A DNA stretch of 42,103 nt from a virus. The DNA lies in IMG/VR virus record IMGVR_UViG_3300039186_000158, positions 1-42,103 of that record. One strand, given 5' to 3'. Shown here piece after piece: positions 1 to 7,829 of this stretch (position 1 is the stretch's first letter; the number at the start of each line of letters is the position of its first letter). Below the pieces are notes generated by a model that saw only the letters and a list, made by a program, of their open reading frames with translations, did no database searches and was not told the origin of the DNA. A program made the position numbers and the translations under genes.

Positions 1-2
1 TC

Positions 3-2585
3 CCTGCAACATCTGGCCTTCTATCTGACTACCCAGGTGCTTCTGCTGCCTACTCTTTAAGAAACCTAGCGAACAATGTTACAATTGTTGTAAGAGTGAG
101 GCGTTCAAGTGATAACACAGAACAAGACTTTTCAGCAACACAAATAACAGATGGGACATTAACTACGTTTACAGGCGCAAACGATGGATTTGTAACAACT
201 TGGTATGACCAAAGCGGAAATAGTAATAATGCAGTACAAGCAACGGCTGCAAATCAGCCTAAATTAGTTTCAAGTGGGGTTGTTGAATTAGACAATGGAA
301 AACCTTGTGTTGTTTGGGATAATGCAAACGATACAATGACAATAAATACATCTTATAATAGCAGTAATTTATTATCTATATTTTCCGTTTATAATAAAAC
401 TACACCTATAGGAGGTGGTGATTCTGTGTATTTAGTTATCGCAGATAATTCCATATCTGTTCCAGATGGAGTATTGGCTTGGAGGGATGCAAATAAAATT
501 GGAACGTACAGAAGTGGCGGTTTTTCATTTGGCTCTATACTTTATAATTTGCAAGTAACTTCAAGTTTTATTTATACACTATCTCAAGTTGATTTTTATA
601 ACAACAATTTATTAGTGGGTTCTACAACAAACTCTAATGCAATATCAAATTTTGATTATACATCTATTCAAATAGGAAGAACGGGAGGAGGCAATGCTTT
701 TAAAAATCAAGAATTAATAATATATCCGTCAGACCAGTCAGCAAACAGAAATGATATAGAAACTAATATTAATACAAATTACGTTATTTTTCCTGAAACT
801 GGTTTATTAGCTGATTATCCAAATGCAAGTGTCGCATATAGTTTAAGAAATTTATCAAATATAACTACAAACGTAGTTAGAGTGAGACGGTCAAGTGATA
901 ATACAGAGCAAAATTTTACAAGTACTGAAATAACAGACGGTACACTAACAACATTTACAGGAACAAATGATGGGTTTGTTACAATTTGGTACGACCAAAG
1001 CCGCTACAGTAATGACGCAACTCAATCAACTGCAAGTGAACAACCTAAATTAGTTACAAATGGTGTTGTAGAATTAGATAATGGAAAACCTTGTTTAAGA
1101 TATGATACAACAGGAAATGACAGTTTTAACCTTACAACACGATTAACAAATGCAAGGTCTACATTTAGTGTTGTTAATTTTGTATATAATTCTGGAGACT
1201 TAACACAATATTTATTTGGTGATAATTCTTCATTTGATTATGTTAGTGGAAACAATACACTTTTAAGTTCAGAGTTTGCAGCAAGTTTTGTTAAGCTAGG
1301 TGATAATAAAGTTAATAATATCTCTAGTGATTTTACTACAACCGCAAGGCCTCTTGTGCAGTCTTTAGTAAGTATGATACATACAAGTTCAACGGGTGAA
1401 ATTAGTAGAATATCAAAAGATAGAAGCGAGGTGCCTTCTAGGAGTTTACAAGGAAAATTACAAGAAATTATAATATATTCAACAGACCAAAGTTCAAATA
1501 GAACTGGAATAGAAGCAAATATTAATAACGAATATGATATTTATGAGGCTCAGGGTTTATTAGCTGACTATCCAGATGCAAGTGCTGCCTACTCTTTAAG
1601 AAACCTTATTGATACAACCACAAATGTTGTAAGAGTGAGACGTTCTTCAGATAACGCAGAACAAGATTTTACAGCAACACAAATAACAGACGGTACATTA
1701 ACCTCCTTTACAGGTGCTAATGATGGATATGTTACTATATGGTATGACCAAAGTGGTAATAGTAATAACGCCTCACAAACAGCCGCAGCAAATCAACCTA
1801 AACTTGTGTCAAGTGGTGTTGTTGAATTAGATAATGGAAAACCATGTCTAAATTATGATAACACAGGAAATGATAATTTTGATCTTGCAACAACCTTAAC
1901 AGATGTGCGTTCTGTATTTCAAGTTTGGAACGCTGAGCAAAATTTCGGAGCAAATACCCAGTTTATACTTGGAAGCAACAATAGATATGATTATCACTCT
2001 GGCTCTGGTGCTGCTAATTTCATCCTAAGTTCCAGTGCTAGTGGTTTTGTTAAAGGCGGAGCTAATTATATTAACTCCGTTGCTAAAAACTTTCTAGAAT
2101 TTCCTAAGCCTTTAACGCAGTGTCTTGTATCAATGATAAGTTTGCAATCTGATGGCCGAGTTAATCAATTAACGAAGGATAGAACGATTAGCGGAAGGAG
2201 TTGGAGAGGCAAAATGACGGAAATAATTTTATATAATATTGACCAAACATCAAATAGGGTTGCAATAGACGCTAATATTATGTCTTATTACGAAGACCTT
2301 GGTAGTGTATCGTTTGGAGAAGCCGTGGAGAATAGCAACCTAACATTAATAGCCCCACTCGGAAAAGTTTTTGCAACCGTGGAGTTTGCTAGTTATGGGA
2401 ATCCTAGTGGTACAAATGGAAATTATACAATAGGATCTTGTAACGCGTCTTCATCACAAACAATTGTTGAGGGCTATTTATTAGGAAATACTGGGGAAAT
2501 AACAATACCTGCAACAAATGCCGTATTTGGTGACCCTTGCTCTGGGACTGCTAAAAAACTTGCGGTAAAAGTAACATTTAATTAA
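3..2585 (+). CDS. Tail fibre / adhesin, 5'-truncated: three AbfB-like (LamG-fold) repeats plus SUEL lectin domain
   Basis: The reading frame is open from the first bases of the window, so the N-terminus lies outside; an internal GTG at 96 is not the true start. Three modules of about 250 residues follow one another, each with the signature GLLADYP..A.AYSLRNL, VRVRRSSDN.EQ, DG(F/Y)VT.WYDQS and QPKLV..GVVELDNGKPC. This pattern is typical of the catalytic-domain fold of alpha-L-arabinofuranosidase B, which phages reuse in tail fibres as a glycan-binding LamG-like module. The last ~85 residues contain YGNPSG, IGSC and NAVFGDPCSGTAKKLAV, the hallmark of SUEL-type rhamnose/galactose-binding lectin domains. 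The inferred role is host receptor recognition at the distal fibre; enzymatic activity is not shown. The stop at 2583-2585 is followed by small genes in the same direction. Confidence 0.8.
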   Translation, partial: PATSGLLSDYPGASAAYSLRNLANNVTIVVRVRRSSDNTEQDFSATQITDGTLTTFTGANDGFVTTWYDQSGNSNNAVQATAANQPKLVSSGVVELDNGKPCVVWDNANDTMTINTSYNSSNLLSIFSVYNKTTPIGGGDSVYLVIADNSISVPDGVLAWRDANKIGTYRSGGFSFGSILYNLQVTSSFIYTLSQVDFYNNNLLVGSTTNSNAISNFDYTSIQIGRTGGGNAFKNQELIIYPSDQSANRNDIETNINTNYVIFPETGLLADYPNASVAYSLRNLSNITTNVVRVRRSSDNTEQNFTSTEITDGTLTTFTGTNDGFVTIWYDQSRYSNDATQSTASEQPKLVTNGVVELDNGKPCLRYDTTGNDSFNLTTRLTNARSTFSVVNFVYNSGDLTQYLFGDNSSFDYVSGNNTLLSSEFAASFVKLGDNKVNNISSDFTTTARPLVQSLVSMIHTSSTGEISRISKDRSEVPSRSLQGKLQEIIIYSTDQSSNRTGIEANINNEYDIYEAQGLLADYPDASAAYSLRNLIDTTTNVVRVRRSSDNAEQDFTATQITDGTLTSFTGANDGYVTIWYDQSGNSNNASQTAAANQPKLVSSGVVELDNGKPCLNYDNTGNDNFDLATTLTDVRSVFQVWNAEQNFGANTQFILGSNNRYDYHSGSGAANFILSSSASGFVKGGANYINSVAKNFLEFPKPLTQCLVSMISLQSDGRVNQLTKDRTISGRSWRGKMTEIILYNIDQTSNRVAIDANIMSYYEDLGSVSFGEAVENSNLTLIAPLGKVFATVEFASYGNPSGTNGNYTIGSCNASSSQTIVEGYLLGNTGEITIPATNAVFGDPCSGTAKKLAVKVTFN
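15..2296 (+). repeat. Three tandem ~750-bp coding repeats in the tail fibre
   Basis: Repeat units begin at 15, 801 and 1554, each at the codons for GLL(A/S)DYP, and run to about 795, 1550 and 2296. The first ~100 residues of each unit are very similar, including at the DNA level between units 1 and 3 (for example the stretches near 150-300 and 1690-1840). The later halves diverge strongly. This is what is expected if the conserved half is the fold core and the variable half carries the binding surface. Confidence 0.85.
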
Positions 2586-2606
2586 CGTATTTAATATAAC
2601 TTACTA

Positions 2607-2858
2607 ATGACACAAGAAATAACAGGGTATAAATACCTAACAGAACAAGAAGCAATTGATGCTCGTAAAGAGTGTGCAGACCACTACGGTTTACCAAAAA
2701 CACCAGAGGATACAACTCTATACTGGGTAGACTACAATACAGCAGAAGATGATATGCCTATATTTTGGTATATTATATTTGATGATAGCATTGAAATGAT
2801 ATTAGGAACACCAACAACATTTGATGTTACATTTCTAGAAGAACCAATAGAAGAATAG
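2607..2858 (+). CDS. Small acidic phage protein of unknown function
   Basis: 83 residues, acidic, rich in Trp/Tyr in the middle (YWVDYNTAEDDMPIFWYIIF). No catalytic motif or membrane segment is obvious. It starts 21 bases after the fibre stop at an ATG in an A/T-rich context without Shine-Dalgarno, as for all genes here. Its position directly behind the fibre gene suggests a fibre accessory or chaperone, but this is only positional. Confidence 0.7.
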   Translation: MTQEITGYKYLTEQEAIDARKECADHYGLPKTPEDTTLYWVDYNTAEDDMPIFWYIIFDDSIEMILGTPTTFDVTFLEEPIEE

Positions 2859-2874
2859 TATAAAAACAAAAAAT

Positions 2875-3111
2875 ATGTCAGGATTAAAAAGTTTAAAAAA
2901 CACGAAAATATGTTACCCAAAAAACGAAACATGGTTTATATGTTGGGATGACACAAGAGAAAACATAATGGCTTACGGATCTATTCTTCCTACGCAATGT
3001 ATGGAGACTAAGTGGACAGAAGTAGATTATTATGATAATGAAGCTGAGTGGGCTGCTATTCTTTTAGAGAATGGTATTAATCCATTTCCAGATGAAGAAG
3101 AAGAAGAGTAA
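2875..3111 (+). CDS. Small acidic phage protein of unknown function
   Basis: 78 residues with an acidic C-terminal tail ending in a run of Glu. Trp-rich (TWFICWDDT, ETKWTEVDYYDNEAEWAAI). No recognised family. Its composition and size resemble the preceding 83-residue protein, and both lie between the fibre and the glycosyltransferase, 16 and 26 bases from their neighbours, so all are probably on one transcript. Confidence 0.65.
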   Translation: MSGLKSLKNTKICYPKNETWFICWDDTRENIMAYGSILPTQCMETKWTEVDYYDNEAEWAAILLENGINPFPDEEEEE

Positions 3112-3137
3112 TTATTAATTAAACCAACAACTACATA

Positions 3138-4154
3138 ATGAAAGACTTAAGATTTATTCAGGCATGTCCTGACGATACTTACTATACATGGCAAGTTCAC
3201 TTGTGGCTTGAGAGCCTTAGAGATTTAGGACATAGTGATAAAGCAATATCATTGATCTATATCCCAAAAGGAAGAAATAGAAATAGTAAATGGGATCAGG
3301 TAATTGAACTATATCCAGAAGCAGAGTTTAACTTCTTTAAAGATGAAGAAGGAGAGTTAAATGATATGCTTAGAGTTTATATACCTGTATTAAGACCTTA
3401 TGTCTTGTGGAAGTACTTTAAAGACAATCCTGAGATGCGTAGTAAAGCAATATTTTACTGTGATTCAGATATATTGTTTATGAAGGATTTCAATATAGAT
3501 GAGTTTTTAGAAGATGATGTTTGTTATCTATCAGATACAAATAGTTATATCAGTTCTAAATACTTTGACAGTAAAGTTAATGATGTTCTTCCTGAGAAAT
3601 TAGAAGAATACAAACATAGAGATATACTAGCAGAGATTGCTAGTGTGATAGGCATAAGCAGAGAAGTAGCTGAAGCTAACGCTGAACACTCTGGTGGAGC
3701 TCAATATTTATTAAAGAACGTAGATAGTTCATTTTGGAGCAAAGTTATGAATGACTCTGTTTTAATTAGAACATATCTACAGAAAGTAAATAGAGAGTTT
3801 TTTGCAGATGAAAATAAAGGATTTCAAAGCTGGTGTGCAGACATGTGGGCTGTGCTTTGGAACTTATGGATGAGAGAACAAGAAACAAAGGTAGTTCCTG
3901 AACTAAACTTTGCTTGGGCATCAGATCCTATAGTTAAATTAAAAACCACCACCATACTACATAATGCAGGTATTGTCTCAAATGATATGGGACATCCTTG
4001 TTTTTACAAAGGTAACTATCACACTGGTGGAGATCCTACTAGAGATAAACATCTAGAAACTGTAATAAACAATGAAAGCTCTAAAAAGTTTTGTACTTGG
4101 CATTATGCAAATGAATTAAAAAAATTGTCAAAAAAGTATAAATTAAAATATTAA
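3138..4154 (+). CDS. Putative glycosyltransferase (GT-A fold, DxD)
   Basis: 338 residues. Around residue 108 the sequence FYCDSDILF carries the D.D metal/nucleotide-sugar motif of GT-A transferases, preceded by RPYVLWKYF, an arrangement seen in GT8-like and peptidyl-O-galactosyltransferase-like families. A later SGGAQYLLKN and a His-rich end (LHNAG, YHTGG) fit substrate-binding loops. It would transfer a sugar from a nucleotide donor in the host cytoplasm. It lies directly downstream of the tail fibre and upstream of the anchor-module surface proteins, so glycosylation of virion proteins is a reasonable guess. The exact family and acceptor are not determined. Confidence 0.6.
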   Translation: MKDLRFIQACPDDTYYTWQVHLWLESLRDLGHSDKAISLIYIPKGRNRNSKWDQVIELYPEAEFNFFKDEEGELNDMLRVYIPVLRPYVLWKYFKDNPEMRSKAIFYCDSDILFMKDFNIDEFLEDDVCYLSDTNSYISSKYFDSKVNDVLPEKLEEYKHRDILAEIASVIGISREVAEANAEHSGGAQYLLKNVDSSFWSKVMNDSVLIRTYLQKVNREFFADENKGFQSWCADMWAVLWNLWMREQETKVVPELNFAWASDPIVKLKTTTILHNAGIVSNDMGHPCFYKGNYHTGGDPTRDKHLETVINNESSKKFCTWHYANELKKLSKKYKLKY

Positions 4155-4164
4155 TAATAAGAAT

Positions 4165-4854
4165 ATGAGCACAAATAGAAATCAGAAAGCATATATTAGA
4201 ATCGATGGTTCTGGTAGAGATGTTGCAGGAAGTTTAATTCTACGTAACAAGAAGCCTGGAAACGGTAAGTGGAGAGAAATATTAGCATATGAATGCTGTA
4301 ATTTTGATCCAACACCAACTACCACTACTACATCAACATCTGGTACACCAACCACTACCACTACCACAAGTATTATACCTCTTAATGTAGGTACATTTTA
4401 TCAAGGGGGTATAATAGCTTCGACTAGTATTATAGATAATCAGATGATGATTGTAAGTCTTGAATATTTAGGAAACTTGCTTTGGTATAATGGTACTAGT
4501 ATCATTACAGGAGCAACAGCGACAGGCTTAAAAACTGGTTCAGCTAATACAGACACTATTATAAGTGTTCAAGGAGCTGGTACATATGCAGCAACTAAAA
4601 CTAGGGATAATATTTTACCTTGGGGACTACCTTCAAAAGATGAACTAAATCAGGTATATGTTAACCGTACTGTTATTAATACAGGTATAGCTAATAGTGG
4701 TGGTGATCAAATTGATGTTAATATTAGCTACTGGAGTTCTACGGAGAACGATCTATTACGCTCGTGGGAGCAGAGTTTCAACAATGGTGGTCAGTACCTC
4801 GGTAGTAAGAACGCTCCAAACAATGTGCGTGCTGTTCGATGGGTAAACATTTAA
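4165..4854 (+). CDS. Virion surface protein: anchor module, Thr linker, C-type-lectin-like (DUF1566/Lcl) domain; possible DGR target
   Basis: 229 residues in three parts. Residues 1-45 are the anchor module also found in the genes at 4873 and 6449 (pattern R.DG.GR.V.GS..LR...P..GKWRE, then AYECC). Next is a linker almost entirely of Thr/Pro/Ser. The C-terminal ~150 residues resemble the DUF1566/Lcl C-terminal domain, with ILPWGLPSKDELN, YWSSTE, then W.Q.F..G.....K.....VRAVRWV. That domain has a C-type lectin fold and is a known display scaffold. The Asn/Gly/Ser/Tyr-rich positions between the invariant residues look hypervariable. Inferred to be displayed on the virion and to bind the host. 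Confidence 0.6.
   Translation: MSTNRNQKAYIRIDGSGRDVAGSLILRNKKPGNGKWREILAYECCNFDPTPTTTTTSTSGTPTTTTTTSIIPLNVGTFYQGGIIASTSIIDNQMMIVSLEYLGNLLWYNGTSIITGATATGLKTGSANTDTIISVQGAGTYAATKTRDNILPWGLPSKDELNQVYVNRTVINTGIANSGGDQIDVNISYWSSTENDLLRSWEQSFNNGGQYLGSKNAPNNVRAVRWVNI
4740..4848 (+). other. Candidate variable region (VR) of a diversity-generating retroelement
   Basis: The last ~36 codons of the 4165 gene differ from their surroundings: they are richer in G/C and use codons such as CGC, TCG, CTC, GTG and CGA that are rare nearby. Most non-scaffold positions are NNC or NNT codons (AAC, GAT, CGC, AGT, GGT, TAC, CTC, GCT), as expected if AAC/AAT codons of a template were altered at adenines. A few (CTA, TTA, CCA, GAG) do not fit a simple AAY origin. 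The segment ends in a G/C-richer stretch (4825-4842) that could serve as the initiation site. No template repeat or reverse transcriptase is in the window. Confidence 0.4.
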
Positions 4855-4872
4855 TAAAAATATAGATATAAT

Positions 4873-6237
4873 ATGAGAGCTTTTGTAAGATATGACAACA
4901 AAGGAATTATTGTTCCTACAAGTTTTGTTATGAAAAAGACCGTACCTAAGGTGGGTCAATGGAAGGAAATTAGTACAAGTAAATCTGTATCAGGATCTCC
5001 TGCAGAAAGTTCTCAGAAAAATCTAAGGGCTTTTGTTAGGTATAATGGAAAGAATAAAGTTGTTGCAGGAAGTATAGTGTTAAGAGGACAAGTTCCCACA
5101 GGTAACTGGTCAGAGCTTACTTATGATTTATCTAGACCTCTAGTACCTGAACCAACTACCACTACCACTACCACCACTACTTTAATTTTAGATTCTTTTA
5201 TACTAGAAATGACATTTCAAGCTTCCACATTAATAACTATACCTCTGGGTGGACCTAATTTTAGTGGTTATGATTTTAATTGTGATTGGGGAGATGGAAC
5301 AAGTACTGGTCAATTAGTTAATTCTAATGGTAATCTGCTAGAACCTCAAATGACACATACGTATCAACCTGGTGTTTACGACCTTACTATAACAGGTAAG
5401 TTTCCATATTTATATTTGTGGGGAAATAGCAGTGCAAGAAGTGCTGTTAGCGATATAAAAAATTGGGGAACAACCCAATGGGAATCTTTTGCTGAATCTT
5501 TTGCAGGATGTTTTAGATTAAAAAACATTACTTCTACTGACATTCCTGATCTTTCTAGACTTAGACTTAGTTTAGGGTACAGTACTAGTAAACAATTCTT
5601 TAAAACATTTCGTCAATGTTACCTTTTAGAAAATCTTGATTTTATGGCAAATTGGGATATGAACGGAGTTGAATTATTTGAAGGAACATTTGATAACTCT
5701 AATCAAGCAATGATAGATTATAGTGCTATAGCTACTTGGGATATGTCTACTGTTACTATGATAAAAGGGATATTTTCTCAAACCTCCTCTTCAGGATTTG
5801 GTTCTAGTAAATTTAATGATGCAGCTGCAGTACATGTTGCAAACTGGGATGTTTCAAGTGTAACAGATATGGAGCGTGCGTTTTATAATTCTGAGTTTTT
5901 AACAACATTTCCTGGATCTAATTGGAATGTAAATAACGTTACTACTATGCGTGAAATGTTTTGGAACACAAATACTTTATCTGACATTGAAGGTCTTGAA
6001 AATTGGGATATTTCAAATGTTTCAGACTTCTTTAGGTTTATGAATAGTTCTAATACAGGATTACTTACAGCTCTTTACGATAATGTTCTAATTAATTGGT
6101 CTCAATTAAATGTTCAATCTATTGTAAATATAGATTTTGGTAATTCTAAATATACTTCAGGTGGGTTAGCAGAAGCTTCAAGACAATCTTTAATAACAAA
6201 TAAATCTTGGACAATAACAGATGGGGGCGCAGTGTAG
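4873..6237 (+). CDS. Virion surface protein: two anchor modules, Thr linker, PKD-like and BspA/DUF285-type repeats
   Basis: 454 residues. Two copies of the anchor module stand in tandem at the N-terminus (RAFVRYDNKG and RAFVRYNGKN, each closing with a P..G.W.E motif). A Thr-only linker follows. Then comes a PKD-like segment (CDWGDGTSTG ... HTYQPGVYDLTITG) and several BspA/DUF285-type repeats with the hallmark NWDVSSVTDM, NWNVNNVTTM and NWDISNVSDF. BspA-type repeats are surface leucine-rich-like modules often involved in adhesion. Inferred role: virion-displayed binding protein anchored in the same way as its neighbours. After the stop, another frame would continue with a short Pro/Thr stretch, hinting at a lost C-terminal module. 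Confidence 0.65.
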   Translation: MRAFVRYDNKGIIVPTSFVMKKTVPKVGQWKEISTSKSVSGSPAESSQKNLRAFVRYNGKNKVVAGSIVLRGQVPTGNWSELTYDLSRPLVPEPTTTTTTTTTLILDSFILEMTFQASTLITIPLGGPNFSGYDFNCDWGDGTSTGQLVNSNGNLLEPQMTHTYQPGVYDLTITGKFPYLYLWGNSSARSAVSDIKNWGTTQWESFAESFAGCFRLKNITSTDIPDLSRLRLSLGYSTSKQFFKTFRQCYLLENLDFMANWDMNGVELFEGTFDNSNQAMIDYSAIATWDMSTVTMIKGIFSQTSSSGFGSSKFNDAAAVHVANWDVSSVTDMERAFYNSEFLTTFPGSNWNVNNVTTMREMFWNTNTLSDIEGLENWDISNVSDFFRFMNSSNTGLLTALYDNVLINWSQLNVQSIVNIDFGNSKYTSGGLAEASRQSLITNKSWTITDGGAV

Positions 6238-6273
6238 CACCTCCAACAACAACAACTATTTAAATAATAAACT

Positions 6274-6465
6274 ATGAAATTAAAAGATTTAATAAAAACA
6301 ACAGAAGGAGCTGTAGTGCTACTAGGACTATTCTTAACCGTAACAGGTGGAAAGTTCTGGGCAATTGCAACAGCTATAGCTTATGTACTAATCAATGTAC
6401 CATCTTTATTTGCAAAGATTAAAGATGTATACTTAAATATAAAAAACAATGTCAAGAAAAAGTAG
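6274..6465 (+). CDS. Small membrane protein, holin candidate
   Basis: 63 residues. After a short charged N-terminus (MKLKDLIKTTEG) there are one or two hydrophobic segments, roughly residues 13-26 (AVVLLGLFLTVTGG) and 29-47, then a basic tail ending KNNVKKK. Size, membrane segments and charged tail are like small phage holins, which time lysis by permeabilising the inner membrane. No endolysin is visible nearby, so holin is only a candidate. Its end overlaps the next gene by 17 bases. Confidence 0.55.
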   Translation: MKLKDLIKTTEGAVVLLGLFLTVTGGKFWAIATAIAYVLINVPSLFAKIKDVYLNIKNNVKKK

Positions 6466-6967
6466 AGATCAGAGAGGGCAATTTAGAACCATGGTTAGAT
6501 ACGATGGTAGGGGAAGAATTATTCCTGGTGGGAATATATTAAAGAAAGGACAAAAACCTCAAGAAGGTAGATGGCAAGCTAAAGAAGCTTATGAATGTTG
6601 TACAGCTCCAGCTCCATCAGATGCTTTAATAGATGCTAGAATTCTTGCACCTAAAGCTTGGCGAAGTAGTCATCCAGGTCCTGATGAAAGATGGATACTT
6701 ACTCTTGAAGGTCGTAACGAAGAATGGGCTGGAACATTAATAGAGCAAAAAGAAGATGGTGTTGGAGGATTTATTGAATTAGGTAGATCTTTATATAAAA
6801 TAATTCCTGACGAAACTATTTTTATAGTTACCCTTGCTAATTCAATTAACAGTGATGTAATTGGTGAAACCACAACGGAGTTTAAATATGAGCTTTCAGG
6901 CTTTGATGGAACTATGGGAGTTTCTACTGATGATACATTTGTCTATCTTTACGTAGAGATATTATAA
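6449..6967 (+). CDS. Virion surface protein: anchor module plus small beta-rich domain
   Basis: 172 residues. Residues 8-50 are the shared anchor module (RTMVRYDGRGRIIPG, KKGQKPQEGRWQ, AYECC), the same arrangement as in the 4165 gene including the closing Cys-Cys. Instead of a Thr linker there is a short Ala/Pro segment, followed by ~110 residues that look all-beta (alternating hydrophobic residues, many Gly/Asp/Thr) and match no family I recognise. The gene starts inside the end of the upstream membrane-protein gene. Probably an alternative display protein for the same virion site. Confidence 0.6.
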   Translation: MSRKSRDQRGQFRTMVRYDGRGRIIPGGNILKKGQKPQEGRWQAKEAYECCTAPAPSDALIDARILAPKAWRSSHPGPDERWILTLEGRNEEWAGTLIEQKEDGVGGFIELGRSLYKIIPDETIFIVTLANSINSDVIGETTTEFKYELSGFDGTMGVSTDDTFVYLYVEIL

Positions 6968-6974
6968 CTAATAA

Positions 6975-7256
6975 ATGGAAATACAAAGAAAGTTCTTTCC
7001 TAAGTTAATGAAAGATAACGATGAAACATATTTTGCTCACTTAGAGGGCATTATATGTTCTGTCGATGAACATTCTAGTATGATGATCACAAAGCAACAA
7101 GACTCTTATCACTTTAGAATAGCAACAAGTCTTCCTAAGTATAATAACATGCTCATAGAGCAATTAATTAATTTTCACAATGTTTTTAAAATGAAGTTAA
7201 TATTCTCTAAGAGTATGAAGACATCAGGAACAATAGCATTTAAAATAGAAATGTAA
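6975..7256 (+). CDS. Unknown phage protein
   Basis: 93 residues, mixed alpha/beta by composition, no recognised motif, no membrane segment or signal peptide. It starts 7 bases after the previous stop and its stop codon overlaps the ATG of the next gene (TAATG), so it appears translationally coupled to the small basic protein downstream. Confidence 0.65.
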   Translation: MEIQRKFFPKLMKDNDETYFAHLEGIICSVDEHSSMMITKQQDSYHFRIATSLPKYNNMLIEQLINFHNVFKMKLIFSKSMKTSGTIAFKIEM

Positions 7257-7390
7257 TGGCAAAAGCAAAAAAGAAAAAAGGATCTAGTTGTTGGAAAGGT
7301 TATACAGCTGTGGGTAAAAAGAAATCACCTAGTGGTAAGAAAACTAAAAGTGGTAGAAGTAAGATGGTAAATAATTGTAGAAAAAAATAA
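7256..7390 (+). CDS. Very small basic protein (44 aa)
   Basis: 44 residues, nearly half Lys/Arg/Ser/Gly, with two Cys and a WKGY motif (SSCWKGYTAVGKKK ... NNCRKK). Start ATG overlaps the stop of the upstream gene and the stop lies 1 base before the APS kinase start, so packing supports a real gene. Comparable tiny Lys/Gly/Cys proteins are common in marine tailed-phage genomes without known function. Nucleic-acid or virion binding is a guess from charge. Confidence 0.6.
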   Translation: MAKAKKKKGSSCWKGYTAVGKKKSPSGKKTKSGRSKMVNNCRKK

Positions 7391-7391
7391 T

Positions 7392-7829
7392 ATGATATAT
7401 TGGTTTACAGGGCAACCTGCACATGGAAAGACAGTTTTAGCAAACATGTTAAAAGAAGAGCTTCCAAATGCATTTAGGATAGATGGAGACGAGATGAGAG
7501 AACTATTTACTAACAAAGACTACTCTATTAATGGTAGGGTGACTAATGTTGGTACAGCACAAAAAATAGCTCACTATCTTAATAATCAAGGACATGATGT
7601 TATTGTTTCGTTAGTAGCACCTTACGTTGATCAGAGAGAAGACTTTAAAAAGTTGATGGGTGATCAGATGATTGAATTTTACGTACACACATCTCAAGTT
7701 AGAGAGAGGGATCATTTTAAAGCTATTGCTTATACAGCTCCTACAACTGAACACTTTGATGTAGACACTACATACGATACACCTACAGAATCTTTTAATA
7801 AAATTAAAAAGTATATAGATGGGATATAA
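7392..7829 (+). CDS. cysC: Adenylylsulfate (APS) kinase, CysC-like
   Basis: 145 residues. P-loop GQPAHGKT at residues 7-14, followed by the APS-kinase signature DGDEMR at 31-36 (family form DGD..R), then SINGRVTNVGTAQ (family form S..DR..N..R) and VSLVAPYVDQRED (family form ..ISPY...R). The C-terminal YDTPTE matches the (Y/F)E.P..P region. The family phosphorylates APS to PAPS, the universal sulfate donor for sulfotransferases. It is shorter than typical CysC (~200 aa), losing mostly C-terminal residues. It overlaps the next gene by 11 bases and sits upstream of two sulfotransferase genes, which makes PAPS supply its likely job. Confidence 0.8.
   Translation: MIYWFTGQPAHGKTVLANMLKEELPNAFRIDGDEMRELFTNKDYSINGRVTNVGTAQKIAHYLNNQGHDVIVSLVAPYVDQREDFKKLMGDQMIEFYVHTSQVRERDHFKAIAYTAPTTEHFDVDTTYDTPTESFNKIKKYIDGI

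Noticed and set aside
4182-4367. Leftward frame with a poly-Val start
   Set aside because: It is the antisense of the Thr-codon repeat (ACC/ACT gives GGT/AGT), a compositional artefact.
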